Shown: positions 6,922 through 13,361 of the stretch, in pieces
Position numbering within the stretch: position 1 is the stretch's first letter
Layout of the letters: each line of letters begins with the position of its first letter
DNA from: CAKSQF01 sp051867915
Lineage (GTDB): Bacteria > Bacillota > Clostridia > Oscillospirales > CAG-272
Length of the DNA: 22,563 bases
Reading direction: 5' to 3'
Assembly: GCA_051867915.1 (NCBI GenBank)
Contig: JBJDZJ010000025.1
Coordinates: forward strand, 1-22,563
Translations under genes and position numbers: made by a program
The notes under the pieces: generated by a model
Databases searched by the model: none
Seen by the model: the letters and a program-made list of their open reading frames with translations, nothing else
What the model was told of the DNA's origin: nothing

Positions 6922-6950
6922 AGTATATGCACATCCCGGAAACGGGGTCC
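6922..6950 (-). promoter_or_regulatory. Sigma-K-like promoter of dpaA-dpaB
   Basis: On the minus strand GGACC (6950-6946) and GCATATACT (6930-6922) match the mother-cell pattern AC, about 17 bp, then CATANNNT. In Bacillus the spoVF operon is sigma-K controlled, so gene and motif agree. Confidence 0.6.
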
Positions 6951-7008
6951 ATAAAATCGGGCATGAGATTTTCGTGATTATCCCTTTGTCATTTTACCCC
7001 ATTTGACA

Positions 7009-7046
7009 GAAAAAACGGATTGCCGCATGCTTTTGCGGCAATCCGT
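7009..7046 (-). terminator. Intrinsic terminator of the citrate synthase gene
   Basis: A perfect 13-bp stem (7015-7027 with 7034-7046, ACGGATTGCCGCA and its complement) around a 6-nt loop, followed on the minus strand by six T. It lies 15 bp after the citrate synthase stop. Confidence 0.92.
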
Positions 7047-7061
7047 AGAATCCATTTGATT

Positions 7062-8465
7062 TTAATGTTCTTCTTCGCTGTTCTCGTCGATGCCGATGGT
7101 ACGCTCGCTCATGGAATGGTAGGGGCGTTCGGGCATGACGCTCATATAGGCGGGACGGATGATCTTTCCGCCGTTGGTCAATTCCTCCAGACGGTGAGCC
7201 GACCATCCGGCGACGCGGGCGGTGGCAAAGAGGGGCGTAAACAATTCCTCGGGAAGTCCCAGCATCCGATAGGCGAACCCGCTGTAAAAGTCCACATTTG
7301 CCGAAATCTCTTTGTACATATGGTGGGATTTGCTGATGATCTTGGGTGCCAGTTCTTCCACCTTCGCCATGAGTTGATATTCCTTCTCATAGCCCTGCTC
7401 GATGGCAAGCTGTTCCACGAACCGCTTGAAGATCACGGCACGGGGGTCGGAAATGGTGTAGACGGCGTGTCCGATACCGTAGATCAGACCCTGCTTGTCG
7501 AAAGCCTTCTTGTCCAGCAGATCCTGAAGATAGGCGGTGATCTGTCCTTCGTCCTTCCAGTTATGGACATGCTTCTTCATGTCTGCGAACATTTCGCAGA
7601 CCTTGATGTTGGCACCACCGTGTTTTGGACCCTTCAAAGAGCAAAGGGAAGCCGCAACGGCAGAGTAGGTATCGGTACCCGAAGAGGTGACCACATGCAT
7701 GGTAAAGGTGGAGTTGTTGCCTCCGCCGTGGTCGGCATGAAGAATCAGCGCCAGATCCAGAACTCTTGCTTCCAGGGGGGTGTATTTTCCGTCGGGGCGG
7801 AGCATATACAGAATGTTTTCCGCAATGGATTTGCCGGCGACGGGACGGGCAATATACAGACTGTCGTTGGCACGCAGATGGCGGTAGGACCAGTAGCTGT
7901 ATATGACCAGCTGGGGCATGATGGCAATCAGCTGGATGCACTGCCGGAGGACATTGTCTACCGAAGTGTCGGAGGCGTCCTTGTCGTAGGAGTACAGAGT
8001 CAGGACACTGCGGATCAGCATGTTCATGATGTCCTTGGAGGGAGCTTTCATAATGACATCCCGCAGGAAGTTGCGGGGCAGCTCACGGTAGGAGTGGAGT
8101 AGCTTGCAGAAATCGGACAGCTCCTTTGCAGAGGGAAGATCTCCGAACAGAAGCAGGTAGATGGTTTCCTCAAATCCCGACCGGTTGTCGATCAGCGCAC
8201 CGTTGATCAGGTCGTGGACATTGATTCCCCGATAATACAGCCGTCCGTGAGCGGGAACCAGCTTGCCGTCTACCATCTTGTTCTGGAGAACGGTGGAAAT
8301 GTTGGTCAGTCCGGTGAGGACGCCCTTTCCGTCCATGTCGCGCAGTCCGCGCTTGACATCATAGGTGTTATACAGCTCGGGGTCGATATATGAGTTTTTG
8401 CGCATTTTCTCGGCCAGACGGTCAAGCTGTTCCTTCTGGGCGTCTTCGTGCTTTTTGGTTGTCAT
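7062..8465 (-). CDS. gltA: Citrate synthase
   Basis: Condenses oxaloacetate with acetyl-CoA to citrate, feeding the oxidative branch of a probably incomplete TCA cycle toward 2-oxoglutarate and glutamate. 467 residues, a little long, from a basic N-terminal helix. The catalytic triad is intact: His282 in GPKHGGAN, His333 in GIGHAVY and Asp392 in NVDFYSG. The oxaloacetate-binding LILHADHGGGNNSTF lies at 240-254. ATG at 8465 follows AAAGGATGATGCCCG. It has its own consensus promoter and terminator, so it is a single-gene unit even though spore genes flank it on both sides. It is the type-I-like Gram-positive form; a 2-methylcitrate or Re-type enzyme is not suggested by these motifs. Confidence 0.96.
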   Translation of the reverse strand: MTTKKHEDAQKEQLDRLAEKMRKNSYIDPELYNTYDVKRGLRDMDGKGVLTGLTNISTVLQNKMVDGKLVPAHGRLYYRGINVHDLINGALIDNRSGFEETIYLLLFGDLPSAKELSDFCKLLHSYRELPRNFLRDVIMKAPSKDIMNMLIRSVLTLYSYDKDASDTSVDNVLRQCIQLIAIMPQLVIYSYWSYRHLRANDSLYIARPVAGKSIAENILYMLRPDGKYTPLEARVLDLALILHADHGGGNNSTFTMHVVTSSGTDTYSAVAASLCSLKGPKHGGANIKVCEMFADMKKHVHNWKDEGQITAYLQDLLDKKAFDKQGLIYGIGHAVYTISDPRAVIFKRFVEQLAIEQGYEKEYQLMAKVEELAPKIISKSHHMYKEISANVDFYSGFAYRMLGLPEELFTPLFATARVAGWSAHRLEELTNGGKIIRPAYMSVMPERPYHSMSERTIGIDENSEEEH

Positions 8466-8558
8466 CGGGCATCATCCTTTGCGTTTTCTGATAGAAAAAT
8501 ACGGACTTGGGGCTGTCATCCGAATATAAAAACGGGGCATCAAGTCGGTATTTAACAT

Positions 8559-8587
8559 ATTATACCATGAAATCTTCGATTTGTAAA
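8559..8587 (-). promoter_or_regulatory. Sigma-A promoter of the citrate synthase gene
   Basis: On the minus strand TTTACA (8587-8582), a 17-bp spacer and TATAAT (8564-8559). The start would be near 8552, with a leader of about 87 nt. Confidence 0.85.
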
Positions 8588-8629
8588 GGGGAATAGGCGG
8601 TATTTTTTTGAAAAATAAGTCACAAATAT

Positions 8630-8643
8630 TGCATAAATATGCA
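8630..8643. promoter_or_regulatory. Inverted repeat upstream of the citrate synthase promoter
   Basis: TGCATAAATATGCA is a 6-2-6 inverted repeat about 45 bp above the -35 box. It could be a regulator site or just the AT-rich end of the germination gene's transcript; the sequence alone does not decide. Confidence 0.3.
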
Positions 8644-8651
8644 GGTCGGAT

Positions 8652-10067
8652 TTATGGTTTTTGACTGTTTTTCTTGCTGACGCGGATAAATTGCCGCAAA
8701 AGCGCCCTTCCGTTCCATGGAATCAGGGGATAGAGATAGCTCCGACTGCCGTCCGGGGTTTTGTTCAGGCTGATAAAGAGGACAATGAGGATCAGCCCTG
8801 CCACAAATCCGACCCAGTCAAAGAGGGCGGTCAGAATCAGAAGCAGAATCCGCATAAATTTGAAAGCGTACCCAAGCTCGTAGGAGGGCTGGGTGAAGTT
8901 GGCCATGGCGGCAAATGCCATATAGAGGATGACTTCCGGCACCAGCCATCCCACTTCGATGGCAAAATCGCCGATAATCAGCCCCGCCACAATGGACAGG
9001 GAACCGGACAGTACATCGGGCGTGTTCATGGACGCCAGTTTCAGTCCGTCAATGGTGAATTCCACCAAAAGCAGCTGAACCAGAATGGGCAAATACCCCC
9101 GGTCTTCGATCAGAATAAAGGAAAAGACCTTCGGAACCCATTCCGGGTGCATGGTCAGCAGATACCATGTGGGGGTCAGCAGCAGGGCGATCAGAAAGAC
9201 CGTCATTCTCAATATCCGCAGATAACCGCCCACAAGGGGAGGAAAGTAGAAATCGTCGGATTCCTGCAAAAAATCGAAGATGGCGGTGGGAAGAATCATC
9301 GCCTGCGGAGAGTTGTCGCAAAGAATGGCGACGCTGCCTTCCAGAAGCATGGCAGAGACAGCGTCCGGCCGTTCGGTGTAACGGAATTTCGGAAAGGGAT
9401 TGTACCACGCCTTGTGGAGCAGACATTCTGCAAGGGATTCCTGACCCATGGTCAGCGAATCGGTTTGGATGGAGGACAGCTTGTCCGCCAGTTTTTTCAC
9501 ATATTGATCGTCTGCCAGCCCGTCGATGGACAGAAGCGCCACATTGGATTTGGCACGGTTGCCCACGGAAAATTTCTGAATTCGTAAACCCTGCACACAG
9601 AGCCTGCGCCTCAGAATCGCCACATTTTCGATGAGATTTTCCACAAAACCGTCCCGGGAGCCTCTGAGAACCTTGTCGCTTTCCGGCTCGCCCACCCCTC
9701 TGGAGGGGACCGACTTGGTGTCGGTGACGATCATCCGATCCATTCCTTCTATCATCAGTGCGGAATTGCCGGAGAGAACCTCGTCTGCTCCGGCAGACAG
9801 ATCTTCCACAAGTGTCACATCCCCGGCAGGAACCGCAGAGGTGCGGAACATTTCCGCCGAATCGGGCAGTTCGCCCTTCAGTAACAGATAGTGGGAGAGC
9901 ATCTGCTCGATCAGAAGATCGTTGGCAAGGGAACTGGCATACCAGAAGTAGCCCTTTTTGCCTCCTACCTCAATGGGACGCTTCTTGAGATCAAAGCAGC
10001 TTCCGAATCCAACCAGCTTGTCGAAGGCGGCAGCATCCTTTTCAAAGTCTCCGGTGAGCTTTTCCAT
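8652..10067 (-). CDS. Spore germination protein, GerA family (SpoVAF-like)
   Basis: An inner spore-membrane protein related to the A subunits of germinant receptors and to SpoVAF, which helps amplify ion and Ca-DPA release at germination. 471 residues from ATG 10067; an in-frame ATG at 10079 overlaps the ribosome site (AAAGGA), so the inner start is preferred. The N-terminal soluble part (to about 280) holds RPIEVGGKKGYFWYASSLAN, SVPSRGVGEPESD and VLRGSRDGFVEN, the family's most conserved block, and LCDNSPQAMILPT. Four or five membrane segments follow (about 288-438, including TPTWYLLTMHPEW and VEFTIDGLKLAS). The short acidic N-terminus and FGSCFDL favour SpoVAF over a true receptor A subunit. 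No B or C receptor genes or other spoVA genes lie nearby. Confidence 0.9.
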   Translation of the reverse strand: MEKLTGDFEKDAAAFDKLVGFGSCFDLKKRPIEVGGKKGYFWYASSLANDLLIEQMLSHYLLLKGELPDSAEMFRTSAVPAGDVTLVEDLSAGADEVLSGNSALMIEGMDRMIVTDTKSVPSRGVGEPESDKVLRGSRDGFVENLIENVAILRRRLCVQGLRIQKFSVGNRAKSNVALLSIDGLADDQYVKKLADKLSSIQTDSLTMGQESLAECLLHKAWYNPFPKFRYTERPDAVSAMLLEGSVAILCDNSPQAMILPTAIFDFLQESDDFYFPPLVGGYLRILRMTVFLIALLLTPTWYLLTMHPEWVPKVFSFILIEDRGYLPILVQLLLVEFTIDGLKLASMNTPDVLSGSLSIVAGLIIGDFAIEVGWLVPEVILYMAFAAMANFTQPSYELGYAFKFMRILLLILTALFDWVGFVAGLILIVLFISLNKTPDGSRSYLYPLIPWNGRALLRQFIRVSKKNSQKP

Positions 10068-10100
10068 GTTGACATCCATCCTTTGCGACCGTATTATCGG

Positions 10101-10130
10101 AAGTATGCCCTTGTTTTGGTGAAAATATGT
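10101..10130 (-). promoter_or_regulatory. Possible sigma-G promoter of the germination gene
   Basis: On the minus strand ACATA (10130-10126), an 18-bp gap and CATACTT (10107-10101) resemble forespore sigma-G promoters, the expected class for germination genes. The start would fall about 25-30 nt before the start codon. Confidence 0.4.
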
Positions 10131-10144
10131 TTACATTTTGCCTC

Positions 10145-10173
10145 TTTACAAACAGGTGCAAATGTGATATAAT
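10145..10173 (+). promoter_or_regulatory. Sigma-A promoter of the LRR membrane protein gene
   Basis: TTTACA at 10145-10150, a 17-bp spacer and TATAAT at 10168-10173. It overlaps the divergent germination gene's upstream region. The leader to ATG 10331 is about 150 nt. Confidence 0.8.
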
Positions 10174-10178
10174 ACCAC

Positions 10179-10277
10179 ATGAAGTATGTGTTGACATACG
10201 GAGCGACTGAAATCCGCCCCGACGGTTTATTTCGTTGGATTGCAGAGCAAAACCGCCGGATTTTCGGGAGCTTTTGA
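10179..10277 (+). CDS. Possible 32-codon leader ORF (uncertain)
   Basis: ATG at 10179 sits almost exactly at the predicted transcription start, and the frame runs 32 codons (starting MKYVLTYGATEIRPDG) to TGA. If real it would be translated without a leader or ribosome site. No family is recognised. It may equally be chance coding in the 5' leader of the LRR gene. Confidence 0.2.
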   Translation: MKYVLTYGATEIRPDGLFRWIAEQNRRIFGSF

Positions 10278-10330
10278 ACGGTATGATAAAGAAAATGCCG
10301 GATACTTGGGAATATAGGGAGGACCGGGTT

Positions 10331-11056
10331 ATGAACGACCAAAAAAACCTGTTTTTGCACCGTCTGTTTTTGTTGGGGGCAGTCCTGCTCTTTGCCGTGG
10401 TTTTCTTTTTGATCGTCCTGAAGTTCGGGGACGATCTGGACGCCCGTTTTACCTATCAGGAACTGTCCGACGGGACTGTCGCAGTGGAGGGATATACCGG
10501 GTCTCCGTCCAAACTGGAAATTCCGGAAACAGTCGAAGGGAAAACGGTCAGCGCAATCTACCCCAATGCCTTTGCATATCTGGACAGTCTGAAAAGTGTC
10601 ACGGTCCCGTCTACCGTCCGTGTCATCGGCGAGGGAGCCTTCTATGGATGCAATTCACTGCAATCGGTGACGCTGAGCGAAGGGCTTGAGGAGATCGGCA
10701 GATCGGCTTTTGAAAAGTGTAATTATCTGAAAAAGATCAACCTTCCGGATAGCCTTCGGACCGTCGGCGAGGATGCCTTTAACGGATGCACCCGACTTTC
10801 AAAGTTGAAAATACCTTCCGGCTGTACAGCCATCGGTGACGATGCCTTCCTCGGCTGTGAATCGCTGACGCTGGACTGCTCGGAAAATGCTCTGGCGATG
10901 GAATATGCGGGACGATATCAGATTCCCACCGGATTTGAGGACTCCAATAGCAGGACCTATCTGCTTCTATCCCTTGCGGTAGGGATTCCGGTGGTTCTGC
11001 TGGCTCTTTTGTGGCTGGCTCTTCGAACCGTCAAACGGCGCAGGGAATATGTATGA
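10331..11056 (+). CDS. BspA-type leucine-rich repeat protein with membrane anchors at both ends
   Basis: A 241-residue protein. Basic N-terminus, then a membrane helix (about 11-31), an outer region with a beta-rich stretch (YQELSDGTVAVEGYTG), and four LRR_5 (BspA-like) units at about 75-166, each of the form 'L.SVTVPSTVRVIGEGAFYGC'. A second helix (about 207-230) and a basic KRRREYV tail follow. The repeats would sit outside the cell, held at both ends, which differs from the usual secreted or cell-wall BspA proteins. BspA-like repeats commonly mediate binding; the ligand here is unknown. ATG 10331 is chosen over upstream starts because GGGAGGA precedes it and the membrane helix begins soon after. 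Confidence 0.85.
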   Translation: MNDQKNLFLHRLFLLGAVLLFAVVFFLIVLKFGDDLDARFTYQELSDGTVAVEGYTGSPSKLEIPETVEGKTVSAIYPNAFAYLDSLKSVTVPSTVRVIGEGAFYGCNSLQSVTLSEGLEEIGRSAFEKCNYLKKINLPDSLRTVGEDAFNGCTRLSKLKIPSGCTAIGDDAFLGCESLTLDCSENALAMEYAGRYQIPTGFEDSNSRTYLLLSLAVGIPVVLLALLWLALRTVKRRREYV

Positions 11057-11107
11057 TGTCCGCCGAAAAAATAATCGGAAGAAAGAAGAAAAAATTTCAA
11101 AAACCCC

Positions 11108-11136
11108 TTGACAAATCCAAAGCTTTGTGGTATCAT
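11108..11136 (+). promoter_or_regulatory. Sigma-A promoter of the tRNA gene
   Basis: TTGACA at 11108-11113, a 17-bp spacer and TATCAT at 11131-11136. Start near 11143, about 44 nt before the mature tRNA. Confidence 0.85.
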
Positions 11137-11186
11137 AATGAGGCACCCGAAAAAGGGGTGCAGACACTTGATAAGTGCCTCAATAT

Positions 11187-11262
11187 GCGCCCGTAGCTCA
11201 GTGGATAGAGTGCCCGGCTACGAACCGGTAGGTCGTGGGTTCGAATCCCTCCGGGCGCGCCA
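11187..11262 (+). tRNA. tRNA-Arg (anticodon ACG)
   Basis: A 76-nt cloverleaf with a perfect 7-bp acceptor stem (GCGCCCG/CGGGCGC), D arm GCTC/GAGT, anticodon loop CTACGAA giving ACG, TTCGAAT T-loop, discriminator G and encoded CCA. ACG becomes ICG by TadA and reads CGU/CGC/CGA. Two non-pairs show at stem positions 27-43 (C-T) and 50-64 (T-T). It is a single-gene unit with its own promoter and terminator. Confidence 0.96.
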
Positions 11263-11265
11263 CGA

Positions 11266-11307
11266 AAACCTCTTTTGTCTATCAAGATAAGAGAGGTTTC
11301 TCTTTTT
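11266..11307 (+). terminator. Terminator after tRNA-Arg
   Basis: AAACCTCT (11266-11273) pairs with AGAGGTTT (11292-11299); the stem extends by a G-T and A-T pairs, and a CTCTTTTT tail follows. Confidence 0.8.
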
Positions 11308-11312
11308 CATAG

Positions 11313-11341
11313 TTGAGACATTCACGGATTTATGATACACT
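11313..11341 (+). promoter_or_regulatory. Sigma-A promoter of the HExxH protein gene
   Basis: TTGAGA at 11313-11318, a 17-bp spacer and TACACT at 11336-11341, a moderately weak promoter immediately after the tRNA terminator. Confidence 0.65.
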
Positions 11342-11381
11342 GAGTTTATTAAACTGAAATTTGTTGAGGGAGGAAACAGGC

Positions 11382-12290
11382 ATGCAAATCCGCCAATTTT
11401 TCTTGAATGGAGACATGAAAGGCGCCATTGAATACATGCGCAATCACGAGGAATTTAATGACATTCTTCCTGCTTATGTCGCAATATTTGAAAATTGTGA
11501 ATACCGCACATTTAAGCTGCCGGACTTGCTCAACAACATATTGCTTTCGTATCAGGTTTATTTTCGTGATGTTTTTTATTGCGGGGTATCAGAGGAAGAG
11601 TCTGCATGCAAACTGCTGTCACAGCTGAAAGCAATTCTGGACATGCCGAATGCAGATGAAGATCTTCTTGCTGAACAACTCAAATCGGTTTTTGAACAGA
11701 ACGGCTACCATGCACTTTTCGGGAAAACCCAGGGTTATTACGGTCCATATATCTGGCGGGATACCGTTCCAACTGTCTACAGTGTCGAGTTGCCGGGAGG
11801 AACTGCGGAATATACTGTCAATATTCTCAAAGGTTTTGTATTTCGCAGCTGGATGGATTATCTGACTTTCGGAATGTACGGTACGGGGGGCTGGGCTTCT
11901 CCGGATGGCACGATCAACTGTATTGAGCAGGCATATGATTTCGAAAGCGAGAAGTTTCGCATATCACTTCTGAAGCACGAAGCACAGCATACAGAAGATA
12001 TGAAACAATTCCCGGGAATCACACCCTCGGAGCTGGAATACCGGGCAAAACTTGTTGAGCTCTGTTATTCCGATAATGTGGGATTGCTGCAAAAGTTTTT
12101 ATCGGAAGCGGATGAAAGCAGAACGAACGACAGTCATGCGATAGCTTCTGCTCGACTCAAAACAGAGTTTGCATCTGCTGATCAAACGAATCTTTCGACA
12201 ATCCAGACACGGGCACTGGAAATTTTTCATGCTCATACGGAAGAAATGAAAGAAAAATACGGGAAACAACAAACAATGCCCAACGGTTGA
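11382..12290 (+). CDS. Putative zinc metallopeptidase-like protein (HEAQH), function unknown
   Basis: A 302-residue protein with no signal peptide or membrane segment, so cytoplasmic. The strongest clue is KHEAQHTED at 198-206, an HExxH zinc motif in a helical setting, followed after about 15 residues by ELEYRAKLVEL (217-227), whose Glu could be the third ligand as in gluzincins. Before it is a conserved-looking block (IWRDTVPTVYSVELPGG, then FVFRSWMDYLTFGMYGTGGW at about 152-171). The N-terminal half is helical. ATG 11382 is chosen since GAGGGAGG lies 8 nt upstream; a TTG at 11361 lacks support. It is a lone gene with its own promoter and no obvious partner. I do not recognise a named family; protease activity is inferred from the motif only. 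Confidence 0.75.
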   Translation: MQIRQFFLNGDMKGAIEYMRNHEEFNDILPAYVAIFENCEYRTFKLPDLLNNILLSYQVYFRDVFYCGVSEEESACKLLSQLKAILDMPNADEDLLAEQLKSVFEQNGYHALFGKTQGYYGPYIWRDTVPTVYSVELPGGTAEYTVNILKGFVFRSWMDYLTFGMYGTGGWASPDGTINCIEQAYDFESEKFRISLLKHEAQHTEDMKQFPGITPSELEYRAKLVELCYSDNVGLLQKFLSEADESRTNDSHAIASARLKTEFASADQTNLSTIQTRALEIFHAHTEEMKEKYGKQQTMPNG

Positions 12291-12429
12291 TCGCAGTTAA
12301 TATCAATTTATCGGGCGGGTCTTCGTGGTGTACTTTGGGCCGTTCTTACCTCAATTCTGCTCCGTTTGGTCATTCATTGACAAACAAAAATTCATTCTTT
12401 AAGCAGAATGGATTATTGTTTTATATACA
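12291..12429. other. Intergenic stretch before the hairpin array
   Basis: No gene or clear terminator seen. There is a TTGACA at about 12377 with no good -10 at the proper distance, and a short inverted repeat (ATTGT/ACAAT) just before the small ORF at 12430. Confidence 0.5.
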
Positions 12430-12504
12430 ATGAAAAAGACATACAGCAAAGAGTTCAAGGCATTGCGTTATTTAATGATATCCGGTCCCTTCGGAAACGG
12501 ATGA
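12430..12504 (+). CDS. Possible 24-codon ORF running into the hairpin array (uncertain)
   Basis: ATG at 12430 opens a short frame (MKKTYSKEFKALRYLMISG, then PFGNG) that ends at a TGA inside the second ATGATAT box of the array. There is no clear ribosome site. The start MKKTYSKEFK recalls the first residues of many IS transposases, so this might be the stub of a transposase gene cut by the array, or part of the repeat element itself. Evidence is thin. Confidence 0.25.
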   Translation: MKKTYSKEFKALRYLMISGPFGNG

Positions 12505-12620
12505 TATACCTGACGGTATGATATCTGCTTCGCAGATGATATACGCTTCGCGTATGAAGGAAACGGGTATTATATCATGCTTGCGTAGAAAGTATATCAT
12601 ATCGCGAAGCATATATCATA
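12475..12620. repeat. Array of short TTC-loop hairpins separated by ATGATAT boxes
   Basis: Four forward TGATAT boxes (12476, 12502, 12519, 12537) alternate with small palindromes: ATCCG..CGGAT (12480-12502), ATACC/GGTAT (12506-12519), ATCTGC/GCAGAT (12523-12537) and ATACGC/GCGTAT (12541-12555), the last two with TTC loops. After a gap, three boxes in the opposite orientation (ATATCA, about 12572-12617) flank similar but less regular spacers (CGCGAAGC is the complement of GCTTCGCG). The whole thus has a rough two-armed inverted layout. It resembles REP/MITE-like intergenic palindrome families rather than CRISPR. Confidence 0.75.
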
Positions 12621-12638
12621 GAATAGGGAGATTGTATC

Positions 12639-13244
12639 ATGAGCGAGTTCGACACCCATCTGTATTCCGGGCGAGCATATACGGCAGAAGAAACCATCTC
12701 TTTTTCGCAAAGCCCAAGGACCCATTATGCTGACATGGAAAAGGAAATGCAATATCATAAATCGGTAAAGCATATACAGGTCAGCTGTCTGACGCAGGAG
12801 GAGTTTGACCTGTTTGTCAGAGAATATGCAGATCAATATGCTTCCATCTATTTCTTTCAGAACTCTAAAGTGAGAGATCTGTCTGCACTGTCCTGTCTGA
12901 AAAATGTGGAGTATCTTTTGTTTTATAATTTCCGCATGGCCAAACAGCTTTGGGATATGTCTCAAAATATAGGATTGAAGGGAATTTTCATCTCCGAAAG
13001 CAAAAACATGGTGTACGACCTTTCGCCCATTGCCAAGGCGCCTGCCCTGGAAGAACTTCTGTTGTTCAGCAATACGGATCAAAAATATGTTGTTCGTTCC
13101 TTGTCGCCGCTCAACGAATGCAGGACGCTAAAAAGGGTGATGCTGGAATGCAACACCGAACAGAGGGATTTTGATCCCGCAGATTTTCGGCATTTGGAGG
13201 TATTCAAATACCGTGTGGACCGACACAGGAATTTCCGTTACTGA
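12639..13244 (+). CDS. Small leucine-rich-repeat-like protein, function unknown
   Basis: A 201-residue soluble protein. From about residue 70 it shows irregular LRR-like units (KVRDLSALSCLKNVEYLLFYN; NIGLKGIFISESKNMVYDLSPIA; ALEELLLFSN; LKRVMLEC; HLEVFKYRV). Each has a short strand followed by a turn, so a curved solenoid is likely. The first 50 residues are polar. No signal peptide. The AGGGAG ribosome site lies 9 nt before the ATG. No promoter stands out; transcription must start within or before the hairpin array that ends 20 bp upstream. A terminator shared with the convergent XRE gene follows. Such proteins in accessory regions sometimes act as immunity or binding proteins, but nothing here proves a role. 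Confidence 0.75.
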   Translation: MSEFDTHLYSGRAYTAEETISFSQSPRTHYADMEKEMQYHKSVKHIQVSCLTQEEFDLFVREYADQYASIYFFQNSKVRDLSALSCLKNVEYLLFYNFRMAKQLWDMSQNIGLKGIFISESKNMVYDLSPIAKAPALEELLLFSNTDQKYVVRSLSPLNECRTLKRVMLECNTEQRDFDPADFRHLEVFKYRVDRHRNFRY

Positions 13245-13310
13245 TTCATTCATCAGTTTCATCAAACCGTGGTTTTGCGGATTTTCTGTTTTTCTTCCCG
13301 TACAACAATA

Positions 13311-13350
13311 AGCAGAGGCTCCGACCGATCGGTCGGAGTCTCTGCTTTTC
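13311..13350. terminator. Bidirectional terminator between convergent genes
   Basis: A long stem (AGCAGAGGCTCCGACC at 13311-13326 with GGTCGGAGTCTCTGCT at 13331-13346, one G-T pair) around GATC, with TTTCTT after it on the plus strand and TTATTGTT on the minus strand. It can serve both the LRR-like gene and the XRE gene. Confidence 0.88.
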
Positions 13351-13361
13351 TTATGGAGTGA

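Noticed and set aside
8630..8643. Catabolite-response (cre) site before citrate synthase
   Set aside because: The palindrome TGCATAAATATGCA lacks the cre core and lies well above the promoter.
12475..12620. CRISPR array
   Set aside because: The repeated boxes are only 6-7 bp, the spacers are palindromes of about 12-16 bp, and the orientation flips midway; no cas genes are present.
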